This document shows, one piece after another, positions 42,001 to 53,476 of a stretch of DNA of 64,000 nucleotides; within the stretch, counting starts at the first letter, position 1; every line of letters starts with the position of its first letter. A model generated the notes under the pieces. That model saw only the letters and a list, made by a program, of their open reading frames with translations. It was not told the origin of the DNA and ran no database searches. Origin of the DNA: Piper betle. Taxonomy: Eukaryota; Streptophyta; Magnoliopsida; Piperales; Piperaceae. Made by a program: the position numbers and the translations under genes. Where the stretch lies: positions 41,473-105,472 of the forward strand of contig JAURVB010001852.1 of the NCBI GenBank assembly GCA_033002965.1. Direction: 5' to 3'.

Positions 42001-44945
42001 ACACCCATTGCTAATGTTTTCTTACTATATATGTGGGTGAGGAAGATGAATGGAGTATGTCGGCTTTGACGAAGGACTAGCGTTTGCATTGCACACACAT
42101 ACTTGGCGGCGCGTTGACTTTTACATAAGATGTGACATGACTGGCTGATGTTGTGGATTTACATATTTGTGTATATATGCATGTGTTTGTGTGGCTCATA
42201 TGCCTTGTTTTAGAAATGCATGGAAATGTTTTGAGAAAAGCTCTAATGATGTGCTATACTGAAATGAAAAGGAACCAAATGAGCTGAGTATGAATTGCAG
42301 GTGGGCGAGACGCCGATTACAAAATGTATGGAGGTTTTGGAATCCTATTGTGATGTAAATTATTGTTTTCATATAAATTGTATTGTGTTGTGTTTTAGTA
42401 GGTAGTCCCCTTATGACACTTTTACGGGAGATTCTTTCTATTTTATTCCAGGATTTTTATGAATTTCGTTGCTATTTTAATTATTTTGTTATGTGGCTAT
42501 GATCATGACATTCACGTAGTATCCTGCTAGGGTTTTGCATCTCATTCATACTTTGTTTTTACATTAGCGACATACTCCATCTTGAGATGTCAAGAGGGTT
42601 ATATCGTAACCGTTAGGTTTTGGTCAACCAAATTAATTGGTAATGAGTAGTCGATCCATTGTAACAGTTCCGGTATTGGTTGAGAGTAAACTAGATTGGG
42701 GTGTTACAAGAGTGTTCCGATAAAACACCGCCGATGTTGTCGTACGTCTAAAACACAATTAAACTCTACACGCAAGGAGTCAAGCAGAGAGGGAGAGTCC
42801 TACAGAACTATGGTCCAAGCTCCAAGCATATCTACACATCTACGGCAAACTCCGACTCAGAAACCTACATCGGAACCCACTACTAAGTAAAATACTAATA
42901 TCATTATATGATGCATGCTCGTGGTGTGTGCTCATATCATTAAAATATCGTAATTAACAAAGTAGTGTTAACAAACCTATTACTTAACATGCGACACAAA
43001 AATTGAGACATAATAATAATAAATAATATATAAATAAATAAACAAGAAAATGCACTCATGGATAATTAGATAAATAATAACTACATAAACATTATCAATA
43101 CTCTAATCATAAAATAATAATATAATTATACTATATAAATGTATGGGTAAACACAAGTAAATATCAACATATACTACTGTTAGTAAACATATAAATAAAT
43201 AAATAGCTAATACTCAATAATCATTAATATTAATAATATCATAATCACAAAATACAAAAATACATAATTAAATACAAATAAATAATAATGTACACATAAC
43301 GAACAAATAAATATATATATACAATTTAGTAAACAAAATAAGACTAATATTCATAAGTAAATACAGTATTAATAATAATAAATAATCATGTAATCATTCA
43401 TCATATATGATAAACTTATAAATAATAATGAATAAATAAATAAATAAAGCAATAAATAAGGAAAAATAATCATAACCTCCAATCATGCTAAATCATGTGA
43501 ATATGCATCACAACTAACGTAGAGGTTCTCGAATTATCGAAAACGGTGCAAGAACGAACAAAAACGGTTTGAAAATAAGTTGAATCTGACTGAACTGAGC
43601 TAAACCAGACTGAACCGAATGGGATAAACCGACCTGGTCTGGGTTGACTGGAAAATGGGTTGGGTTGGCCGGGTAGGCCTGAACTTGATGGGCGGACTTG
43701 GACATGGGCTGGTGGGCTAGTGAACAAGATTAGGTAGGCAAATCCAAACACGAACGCGGGGAGGCGAACATGATGCAGGTAAACGGGCTGGTCGGGAAAG
43801 CGGCGCTATCTGTCACTAGAAAACGCTAACGGCGGTAAGGCTGGGGTCAGCACTAGTCGGGATGGATGGCCCATATGATGAGGATCATGATGGTTGTGGC
43901 GGTCGGAGGAGTCAGGCTGGTGGCTAGCCAAAAATTGGCGTGGAAGTGAAGATATCACCGTCAGGTGAGGCGACATTGCCGGCGGCGATCACGGCCACAT
44001 CAATGGTCATGTGGGTGGTCTCATAATGAAAATCTCAGAAAGATGAAGCTTTTTGGGTAGTCATCTTCACTGGAGGATAGTCATCGATGCCGGAAAATGT
44101 CTCGAAAGAGTGGCGGTGGCATCGAAAATAGACAGTATGAACGTCGTCGCCGGCTGCGACTGCAGTGGTGCCGGTGGCAATCATGGGTATGGACTGATAG
44201 CTGGCCGCGAGGTGGCCATGGTCGTACCAATTTGGTTGCCAGGGGCGAGGCAGAGATTTGCTGGCGGCGAGCCAAAGCAGCATCGGCCCTATGGGCGTAA
44301 AGCTCTGAAATGTGAGAAATCTATGGAGATCAAATAGAGAATGCTAGGTTTGAGTGGACGACTAAAATTTTGCCATGTGGCATGATCCGAGCATTCGACA
44401 ACTCAATGGCCTAGTGGGGCACACCTATGGGCATGAGTAATATACATATGGATGAAAAGCTCGGATCAAGACCGTCCAAAGTCAAAATTGACTCGAGTCT
44501 TAAAAGTGACTCTATAGGCGTGAATCAAGGCAAGAAAGTTAAATGAGCCTTGAACCATGAACTCAATCAAGCTGGACCCACATGGGCACAATCGAGTGAT
44601 CTTAAATTCCTATGCTGAATGCAAATGAAATACCTAGAAAATCCAAAATGGATGCTAAACCCTGCAATGGCCTAGATCTAGTCCTAAAATCTTGGCTAAC
44701 TAATAAAAATTATATGTATACCTCGTGTATACACTGATAACTCATGCTCTAATGTATCATAACTGAAACTATCATATGCATGTTGGGCATACTCAGCCCC
44801 CATATCATGCTCATATGGCCATCTAGGCTTGATACTAATATTCTTAAAATTGTTCTGCCTCGAGTTCGTTCAAACTAACTCGAGACTAGCCCGAACTAGT
44901 AAACTACAAGCGGGTAAAACCCTTACCTGAAGTTGGGGTTTTACA
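39031..44945 (-). mobile_element. Solo LTR J (family of solo LTR B), split by K
   Basis: Minus orientation, starting TGTAAAACCCC at 44945 and ending GGGGTGTTACA at 39031. TSD taaat at 39026-39030 and 44946-44950. Consists of 39031-39750 and 42709-44945, about 2.96 kb. It aligns with solo LTR B throughout except for about 105 bp missing at the K junction. No internal region. Its left TSD is the same TAAAT copy that flanks E3. Confidence 0.88.
39751..42708 (+). mobile_element. 5'-truncated LTR K (element A-like), inside solo LTR J
   Basis: About 2.96 kb of plus-oriented LTR ending GGGGTGTTACA at 42708. Near 39800 it matches LTR A from about 110 bp inside (ttcatgtatacccaagta). The start is missing and no TSD is visible, so insertion was followed by a deletion that also took about 105 bp of J. 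A GC-rich leader with an aaccctagccgcc start lies at about 40180-40680. The conserved gagctcgccgtctagg block is at 41210. Confidence 0.8.
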
Positions 44946-44950
44946 TAAAT

Positions 44951-46235
44951 AAATTTTGATTAACTAGAATATTTACTTGTTCATAGTAGACAACTAGTCA
45001 ATTATCATACAATTTTTATTGATTTTATAAAAATCTTTTAGGAGTTCAACTAGGAGCAAAAAGACTGAACATAGCCAAGCATGCTTGAAACATAGCATAC
45101 ACATAAAATAATTATGGGTTTGTTAAGGTCTTTATTGAGGTAATTTTAGCTTGGAATTTTATTTAAAGATAGATAACACCAAAAATAATAGTGCCAAAGA
45201 TGGCATGCAAAGGATACCTACACATGGGTAAAACGTTGGGGAAAATGTTAGATATGCTAATGCAAGTAGTAAAGCTTTCACCGTTCACCAATTTTGATTC
45301 ATGTACATGCTTAAACAGGCAAGAAAAAGTTAAATATGTATCACTAGCATTGTATTTCTACCACTTATGAATACAATGCAAGTCTTAGCATGCAAAATTA
45401 CAATGTAGACTAAGAGTTATAGTAGATTTACCAAGTGTGTGCAAATAGGTTATCATGGCATGCTAACAAATACATAACTATTTAATGAAACATACAAAAA
45501 TCATGCTACTTCCTCAGCAATGCTCCTAACATAATCATATAAACGATACATATATCAAAAAATAACATCCAAACACACCAATAAGCAGCAGCAAGCAAAA
45601 CTTGAGCATAGCACACCAAGGGGAAGAGACTTACCTCAAAGCACCAAGGGGGGGGGGGGTGGGTCCCTTGGAGCTTCATACCCCAAAACCTACAACCTCA
45701 CACTAGGAGAGCTTGGAGAGGCTTAGGAGATAAAGGAGAAGTCAAGGAAGGGAAGAAGGCTAGGCTGCAAGGGAAAGTAGGGGCAAGCAAGCGAGAGGAA
45801 GAAAAGAAGAGAAGGAGGGAGTTTTATAGAAAAGGGAAAAACTGCAAGTGCAATGGTATTGATAGAGTGAAAGGGCACTGGCCTCTAATCAGTCGTACCA
45901 CAAAAGCATGGTCCTCTGATGTCATAGGAAATGCACCACTGACCATCAGGGCATGGGCTGAGTGCAAGGTCCTGGCCCAGCGTCTTTGCACAGGTCTCGA
46001 TACCCTAATTTCCAAACCCTCAAGCTCAAGGGTGTCGGGAAGGTGCCTTTGTGTTGGATGCTGAGTGCGCGTACTTAAGGTTTTCATCCTTAGGTGGCCA
46101 GGATGACCTTGAAAACTGTGTTGCAGGTCCTACAAGATCTAGAAGGGCTTGAAAGGGGTTCCAAACATCTAGCAAGCAAACAAGATTTACAAGGGACTCA
46201 GTCCGCACATCTAACTAGACTCGACTAGGCTGAAT
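44951..46235. other. Unassigned region, possible LTR
   Basis: No coding motif. On the minus strand a TATA-like ctataaaact at about 45819-45828 is followed by a pyrimidine-rich stretch, as in LTR leaders, and a poly-G run lies at 45648-45658. It may be the 3' LTR or tail of element M, but no matching partner LTR is present. Confidence 0.3.
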
Positions 46236-46239
46236 CTGA

Positions 46240-46860
46240 TATAAAAAGGCCAGGTGCATAGCATCCAAATGGACATGCCAAACTCTAAAAGAGGCTAAGG
46301 TCGGGCAAACATACACCATGACATACTCACCACTGTAAGAAGGGTTGGGCCCAATGAACCTAATCAGGGTCAAGACCAAAAACCCTCGGATGAATGGGTC
46401 GCGTTTTACAAAATATATGCCCTACACATCAAAAAGCTCCACTTTTATAATTCATTGCAAAGGTATCTTGCCTTCTAGAAATGTTTCTAGCCCTTTGGCA
46501 TCTATTACACTACATCACAATCAGTTTGCATCTTCAAACAATGTTGGCCAATGGAACCCAGGTTGCAGTACTTTCATCTCAGTTTTATGGCCTTCAAATG
46601 TCCTTTATAGTTGGATGAATGATAGTGATATAGGATGTCTGACATTTCTTCTTCTATAACACATCTCTGTATTATCAGGTCATTACACTTCTTACATAAG
46701 TAGATCATCCCAATAATAATGAGCAATGCCAAACAGAAACTTCTTCTTCTATTGTTGTGAAATATTTAGTGGAATGACTAATCCAACTATAAAATTTACA
46801 TAGTCCACAAGCCAAGGTGAGTTATGGGCACTTACCTCAAATAGTTATTCATTTGGAAAA
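46240..46860 (-). pseudogene. Integrase N-terminal remnant of M
   Basis: Weak but collinear: WDDLLM near 46700, then TEMKVLQPGFHWPTLFEDAN (the zinc-region linker KILQAGFYWPTLFKDA in relatives). A DxxGxFMGPF-like stretch follows near 46340. Heavily interrupted. The catalytic core is not present. Confidence 0.5.
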
Positions 46861-47470
46861 ATTTCTTGTATTGGCAGGAAGTCTTCCTCTTAGTTTTCAC
46901 TCACTATTTTCGACAAGTGGTCAGCTACTACATTCTCAAATCCTTTTTGTCTCTAATTTCTATGTCAAACTCTTGTAGTAGCAATACCCATCGAATAAGT
47001 CTAGGTTTGACATCCTACTTTTGCAACAAGTACTTCAAGGCTGCATGGTTTGTGTGTACTATGACCTGGCACCCATGAAGTAAGACCTAAATTTGTCAAC
47101 AACATACGCCACAACCAATAATTTATTTTTAATGATGGTGTAATTCTGTTGATTCTCATTGTCTTACTTGCATAACATATTGTTAAAAGACTTTGTTTAG
47201 GCACTGGCCTAAAGCTACACCAATGACATAATCGCTTACATCACACATTAGTTAAAAAGGTTGGGACTAGTCAGGGGTTGCAACCATAGGAGCAGATGTG
47301 AGCTTTGCATTCATGTCTTCAAAAGCTTGCAGACATGCTTCATCAAAATTGAATACTGCATCCTTTCCCGACAAATTACATAATGTTTTTGCAATTTTTG
47401 CAAAGTCTTTTATGAACCTTCTGTCAAAACCTAATGGCCTAAACAATTTCTTACTCCTTTGCAGTGGTAG
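46861..47470 (-). pseudogene. RNase H of M
   Basis: The minus strand reads AFEDMNAKLTSAPMVATPD, a CDVSDYVIGVALGQ catalytic-Asp region, VIVHTNHAALKYLLQK (usually TDHAALKYL; the Asp is Asn here), LIRWVLLLQEFDIEIRDKKG and ENVVADHLS. Several stops. The replaced Asp is consistent with loss of function. Confidence 0.78.
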
Positions 47471-48490
47471 GAAGGTGCTGGTTTCTTAGCTTTTGCTTGA
47501 AACTCTATATCCTTATACAATTCCTTCTTGGACCATAAATTGACCAAGTTAGAGTTCTCATATCTCTATAAAACTCCATCTAGGGTCTTTAAACATTGGT
47601 CGTATGTGTTTCCAAAAACTAAAATATCATCCCTGAAGATTTCCTTACAATTTCAATCATGTCTGAGAATATAGACATCATACATTTTGGAAAGTCTCAG
47701 GTACATTGCACAGCCCAATGGGTATCTTTCTGAAGGCAAATGTTCTATACGGGACATGTGAATGTGGTCTACTCTTAGTTTTTCTAGATGAATTACAATC
47801 TAATTGTATCCAGAATATCCATCTAAGATGCAATAATATTTTTGTTTAGTGAATCTATCCAACATCTGATCAATTAATCACAAAGGAAAATGATCCTTTC
47901 TTGTAGCCTTGTTGAGCTTCATGTAGTCCATACACAACCTCCAACCAATGATTGTTCTTGAAAGAATTAACTCATTGCTTTGATTGGGGGCTATACTCAA
48001 TCCTCCCTTGTTTGGAACACATTTAATTAAACTGACCCAAGAACTATTAACAATTTGTTAAATGATTCCAGCATCTAACCACTTCAAAATCTTCTTCTTA
48101 ACAACCACTTTCATGATAGGATCAAGGCATCTTTGTTATCCAACAAAAGGTCTGTGTCCTTCAAAAAGAATCTTGTTCATGCAATCATTCACGCCAATGC
48201 CTCTAATATCAGCAACTATCCATACAATGGAAAGCTTGAGACATCTGAGAATTCTCAAAAGTTTTACTTCCGATTAGGGGATTAGTGAAACAGAAATAAT
48301 CACAGCAAGTCTTAGAATGTCCAAGGAATGCATATCTTAAACCCTTGGGCAAAGATTTCAATTCTAGCTCCGAAGGTTGAACAAATGATGGTATGTTCAC
48401 TTTGACTTCTAGGTTTAGCACAAGCAAAGGGTTACAGTCTTCACTATTACTTGGCTGGTTGTTGACCCAAGCCATCAGTTCAGATGGCAT
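47471..48490 (-). pseudogene. Reverse transcriptase of M
   Basis: Starts with ELELKSLPKGLRYAFLG (48209-48490), then WRLCMDYMKLNKATRKDHFP, IDQMLDRF, YYCILDGYSGYN, PLGCAMYLRLSK in place of the usual GLCNAPATFQ, and FRDDILVFGNTYDQC (the active-site xxDD). These are characteristic Athila motifs. Stops occur throughout. Confidence 0.82.
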
Positions 48491-48699
48491 TTTATCTTAT
48501 ATTGAATCATTTGCAACTAAAGCTCTCTCCAAGGGGTGGGATGCTTGACTTCTTTCTTGCACTTTTGTGACAACATTTCCAACGATATTGACTACAAAAT
48601 AGTCATCTAATGATTTTGGATATTCTATCGCCCTAAATATGTTAAAAACTTATTGTTCATTATTGACAATCGTGATCACTTCTCCCGGTGCCACATCAA

Positions 48700-49400
48700 T
48701 CAAAGTTCTTTCTAATGGAAGGAAAGTTCTACCCATGATGATTGTAACATCCTTGTCTTCCTATCTAATATCACAAAGTTTGCTAGAAATATGAACTTGT
48801 CCACCTTTGCCAAGATATTTCAATTTCTCCTTTAGGAATAATGTATAATCTGTCAGCAAATTGTAATTTCACAATGGTCGGCTTCACTTTTCCCAGACCC
48901 AATCTCTTGTAAATGCACAATGAGATCAAATTTATGTTGGCGCCTAGATCATAAAGGGCTTTACTTGAAAAAATTTTTCCAAAGGAGAAAGAAATGATGA
49001 ATCTTTCTAGATGCTGTAGCTTTAAGTGTAGTTTTCTTTGCAACACAACACTACACTTCTCACACAGAGCTATTATTTCAAATTCTTTCAGCTTCTTGGA
49101 TAGGATTTGTTTCATGAATTTGGCATAGGCATTTTCGACAATGCCTCAACAAATGAAGTGTTGATTGTCAATTTTTTGAAAATGTTTAGAAAATCCCATT
49201 ATCTAGGATCCAATTTGCTTCTTTGTTACCTCTGTGTATAGGTAAGTTTTGTACCATATTTTTGTGGAGTGGATTGGGGAATTGGTTTCTGGACTTCTAC
49301 CAACCATCTCATTTTTCTTTTCCATGCCTTGGCTTCCCTCCTGCTCCATTATCTTTGGTTCATGAGCCTTGTATGGGTCAAACAATTCCTTTCCACTTCT
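48700..49400 (-). pseudogene. Aspartic protease region of M
   Basis: Reads FKKLTINTSFVEALSKMP, a 2-nt deletion, then FMKQILSKKLKEFE, CSVVLQRKL, ALYDLGANINLI (active-site DLGA), YKRLGLG, VKLQFADR and IPKGEIE. The 60 bp covering FVEALSKMP (49100-49159) are duplicated in inverted orientation at 51511-51570. Confidence 0.78.
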
Positions 49401-49599
49401 TAGCTCTATTGCCTTACATTCTTTTCCTCATTCCATTCTGGGCACCTACGTGTCACTAGGGAGTCTTCCTAGTGGATGGTTGTCCAATGCAATTGTCAAT
49501 TGTCCCATCTAGTTTTTCAAGTTTCTTATAGAAGCTTGTTGGCTTTTCATTGTTGTTGTTATGTCTGCATGAACTGCATGAACATCCCCTCCAGAGACT

Positions 49600-50740
49600 A
49601 CTTCTTTTCAATAGGCTATTGTAATCTGTTTGCAGGATTTGCTTGGAATCCTAGGCGTGCTTGAACATGAGGTTGAGGTTGAGGATTTTTCCCACCAGTT
49701 TGGTTTCATCCCTATCGAAAGTTAGGATGATTCCTTCAACAAGGGTTGTAGGTGTTTGAATATGGATTGCTCTGACTCCTATTGTAATTACCCATGTAAT
49801 TTATTGTTTTTTTCCTTAAGTGGCCACTGCTCCCATGAGTGATTGTTTCCACAAGACTCACAAAACATCACTTGTGCAATCATAGCACCAATGTGAGACT
49901 TATTTTCTTGGCTATGCACTTGCTTGCTATGTGCTGGAAGTTGTGTAGAGATAGCATTGAAAGTGTCCATTCACAATACTCCGGGTACAGCCTTTCTCAC
50001 AGTCCTGTCATACATCATTTGGTGTGACTAGAAGGTAACTTTTCTATTAGTTCATAGGCCTCATCATATGTCTTGTTCATGAAAGACCCACCTACAGCTA
50101 CATCGACCATAGACTTGGTTTGGCTCAATAACTTATTGTGGAAATTTTGAATTTGCACTCAAGGTTGAATATCATGGCAGGGACACTTCTTCAACAAATC
50201 TTTGATTCTTTCCCATGTGTCATACAAAGAGTCATTCTCCATTTGAATGAAAGATGTGATATCATTCCTAAATTGCACAATTCTAAAAGGTGGGAAATAC
50301 TTTAATATGAATTTCATTTTCATCTCCTATCAAGTAGTAATTTAATTTAGTGTCAATGAATTGAACCACAGTGTGAATGCTCCATTTTGAGAAAATGGGA
50401 ACAACCAATGCCATCAAACACATGATGTTGCTTGTATGAATCACATATTACTACAAAATTCAATAAGTGCATGTGGTCATCCTCACTAGGTAGTCTCTTG
50501 AACTATCCAACAGATTGTAGCCTTAGGAACATCATTGGCTTCAACTCAAAATTGTTTACAAGCATCTAGGACCTTACAATATTGAGATTACAATTTTCAA
50601 GTTGAGGAAGAACAAGTTATGCCAATGATCTATTATTTGCATTGTTTAACTTCAGGCTGAATCTGATGTACTCGCCAAACTTGATTAGCCATATTCTGAT
50701 TACCTAAAGCTTGTTCACTAAGATTCTGGTTGCCAAGGTT
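49600..50740 (-). pseudogene. Gag of M
   Basis: The minus strand has NFELKPMMF, HMHLLNFVVICDSYKQ, KYFPPFRIVQFRNDITSF, DSLYDTWERIKDLLKKCP, SFMNKTYDEAYELIEKLPS and the knuckle CESCGNNHSWEQW (about 49830-49870; the last Cys is Trp). This is the Athila capsid-nucleocapsid order, in several frames. Confidence 0.78.
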
Positions 50741-50962
50741 AAGATTACCAAAATTCTGCGCCATGGCTTCCCCTTTTGTCTTTCCTGATCTTTAGGCAAG
50801 TATTTTCTATCCCTATGTCAAAAATGTAATAGATCATTTGTTCTAGACTGTTGCATACACTACTTGAAAAGAAAATAAAAGGTAAACTAATAATTGTACA
50901 AATAATGCTAATTTCAATAGATAAGAAAAACAAACGAATCTCTTGTAATGGCACCAAAAACT

Positions 50963-51220
50963 TGTACTATCTTAATGCGTTGAGCAAGCGTATGCGTCAA
51001 ACAAGTTATAGAGTGGTAAGTGAGATCGTTTATATGAAGATTTGGTGCTCTCACGATGCTATTGATATTAAGGAATTTGATTATACTTAGTAAACTTAAA
51101 CTAGAAATGTAAGAGAGCTAAACAGAAAACTGCAATGATAAGCGAGTATGAATCTATTATAATCTAATCCAGAAACAATGCAAGGGAATCAAAATAAAAA
51201 TTTTATTTATTTATTTGTTT
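50963..51220 (-). repeat. 5' LTR fragment of M
   Basis: Starts TGTACTATC on the plus strand right after the PBS-adjacent bases gcaccaaaaact. It fades at about 51220, and its other end is not found. Confidence 0.55.
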
Positions 51221-51299
51221 ATTGCATGTCATGTTTTGATTTGTGTGCTACGTGTTTGGTTGTTGATTTGTTTTCCATTGTTGATTGTCATTGCTGTTG

Positions 51300-51505
51300 T
51301 TGGTGTGAGCACACACCACTACCATGTATCATATAGAGTTGTAAGTTTTTTGTTTAGCAGTGGGTTCCAATGTAGATTTCAAAGTCCAAGCTCATTGTAG
51401 AGGTGTCGTCACACTTAGAGCTTTGACCTCAGGTCCATTAAGACTCTTTTCAGCTTTATTGATCTACTCTATCATGGTTTCAAATCATCAGATCATAAGA
51501 CATGT
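51300..51505 (+). repeat. LTR fragment of the B/J family
   Basis: gagcacacacca, then gcagtgggttccaatgtag and aggtccattaagactcttttc match the reverse complement of solo LTR B (about 16000-16270) and LTR N (60690-60800). Truncated on both sides. Confidence 0.6.
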
Positions 51506-51510
51506 TGAGT

Positions 51511-51570
51511 ACTTCATTTGTTGAGGCATTGTCGAAAATGCCTATGCCAAATTCATGAAACAAATCTTAT
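51511..51570 (+). repeat. 60-bp inverted copy of the M protease segment
   Basis: Reverse complement of 49100-49159 with a single mismatch, including the same 2-nt coding deletion. Confidence 0.85.
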
Positions 51571-51599
51571 TTTATTGGTCTACACTTAATGCGCTTTCT

Positions 51600-51915
51600 T
51601 GGTAAACATGTGGGTCATAACCCATCGCCACCTGATGCAACAAGTTGTGCTGCAATTAAACAAGGCACCAAGTGAACCCAAGGATGTACTTCCCCGCCAA
51701 CCAAAACAACCAAGGAAAGACGGTCAAGAGCATTGCAAAGCTGTAACAATCTGGAGTGGTATTACTTTACAAGAACCAGTTCAGCCCAATGAAGTTAAGG
51801 CAAAAGATGAAAATCCAAATAATAAACACGAACCCATTCCATTGGTTAGCAAAGGGAAGAGAAAAATGAGGTATACACAGAAGTGGTCGAAAAAAGTACC
51901 ATTTCCTTCTAAACT
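51600..51915 (+). pseudogene. Athila gag-protease linker, remnant F part 1
   Basis: Reads LNKAPSEPKDVLPRQPKQPR, DGQEHCKAVTIWSGITLQEP and KKVPFPSKL, the same linker as in element C (13260-13000, opposite strand). It breaks at aactctc (about 51912-51918), where E-family LTR G1 begins. Those seven bases are shared with the LTR, so the junction looks like microhomology-mediated deletion. About 60 codons of protease are missing relative to the part that resumes at 56662. Confidence 0.8.
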
Positions 51916-52916
51916 CTCATCATAGATCAGTGTATGGTTGATCTCATGTGTGTGGATGCCAACCTAGGGTGGTAAATGGCCAAAAATAGAGGACGGCGGC
52001 AAAAAGAGAGGCGACGGTTGTGGGTGAAGAAATCTGGCCGTCCTGGGTGGCGATGGGTTCCAATCTGGCCAGGAAAGGTCGATAGGGTGTAGAGGGTATC
52101 AAGGCGACCACCCAATTGATGACACAATGCTCACTAGTGGTGGAATCGGTGACACAAAAGCATCGCTGGTGTGGCGGTGCAAGCGTCGCTACGGCTAGAA
52201 GGCGGCCAGAGTTGGTCAGGGCGACACCGCAACGGCATGGGAGGGCTGGGCAGCGACGATTGACGACGGCCAGAGATGATTGCCGGCAGCGGCTAGAGGG
52301 CAGCTGCATTTAGGAATAGAGGATGGCACCGGGAAAGAAGAAGAAGAAAATTCGCTTGGGTGGCAAACTTGTAAATAATGTTTGACTTGACACAGCTCGA
52401 GTTAAATAATAATACCAACTCGTAATAAATCTTTAAAAATAATCATTTTAATGTGTTATTAAACTATAGTCGGGTAACAATCACAAACGTCGAACTTAAA
52501 TAATATAATGAAAATAAAAAATGTTCGAAACTTTATTGAGTTGAATAATTTAAAATAATTGTACTAATAATATTTATGAATTAAAATAACACAAATTATT
52601 CTAAATAATTTAATCGAACAACTTAATTAATTAAATTGCTATAAATAATATTAGTGATTAAAAAATTATAACCGTAAATCAAATCATCAAGATTGGAATT
52701 AAGTAATTATCACCACAAAGGGAAATTAAATACTTGTTTGTCAATCAATAATTATTTCATCAATTGTTAAGTATTAATTATGACTTAGATAATTAATTTA
52801 AAATGTAAAGTAGGACTTAAATGATTATATCACTTGAATAATTAATTATCTCACTAGATTTGTTGAGAATTTAATATCTAATATTTTTGAATTGTTACAT
52901 GTCATGTTGTCAAAAC

Positions 52917-52956
<40 letters not shown>

Positions 52957-53120
52957 CATTTAGCTGCATGCATTCCTACTCGAATAAAATTATACTTATG
53001 TATAATTTTATGTTCTCGTTCATATTAGGATCGTTGGTTGTAGCTACGAGTTCGAAATATCCAGGTCCGTATAATTATTTTAAATGTTGTATTTTCCCAA
53101 GCTGGTAACCTTTGTCGGCA

Positions 53121-53392
53121 CTAATCTCAGAATGAACTGGGAGACACTTTCTAATCTTAGAATGAACTGGGAGATAATGACTAATATCAGAATGAACTAG
53201 GAGATGATTTATAATCTCAGAATGAACTGGGTCATAATGACTAATCTCAGAATGAACTGGGTCATAATGACTAATCTCAGAATGACCTGAGAGACCACCA
53301 AAATCTCAAAATGAACTGGGAGAAAATTTCTAATCTCAAAACAACCTGAGAAACAATTACTAATCTTAGAATGACTTGAGACATAATTACTA
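53121..53392 (+). repeat. 30-bp minisatellite in LTR G1
   Basis: About nine units of taatctcagaatgaactggg-type repeats with a variable 10-bp tail. It replaces the E1-type cassette seen at the same LTR position elsewhere. Confidence 0.9.
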
Positions 53393-53476
53393 AAAGACTT
53401 GTGAAATGATAATAAAGACGGGTGAAATGATGATAGGGATTTTCTTGACTTGTTTCATTTAATTATGTGGCTTAGT

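Larger units (their letters stand above)
46240..51220 (-). mobile_element. Element M: decayed Athila-like retrotransposon
   Basis: Minus orientation. A fragment of 5' LTR (50963 to about 51220) is followed by a degenerate Asp-tRNA PBS (50939-50956), gag, protease, reverse transcriptase, RNase H and the start of integrase, in the canonical Ty3/gypsy order. There are many stops and frameshifts, so it is far older than C. No 3' LTR is recognised. Confidence 0.82.

Noticed and set aside
45648..45658. Poly-G run as a biological signal
   Set aside because: A single homopolymer of about 11 G, as easily explained by slippage or a sequencing/assembly effect.
53121..53392. CRISPR-like array of 30-bp repeats
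   Set aside because: The repeats are directly contiguous without unique spacers and sit in a plant LTR. It is a minisatellite.
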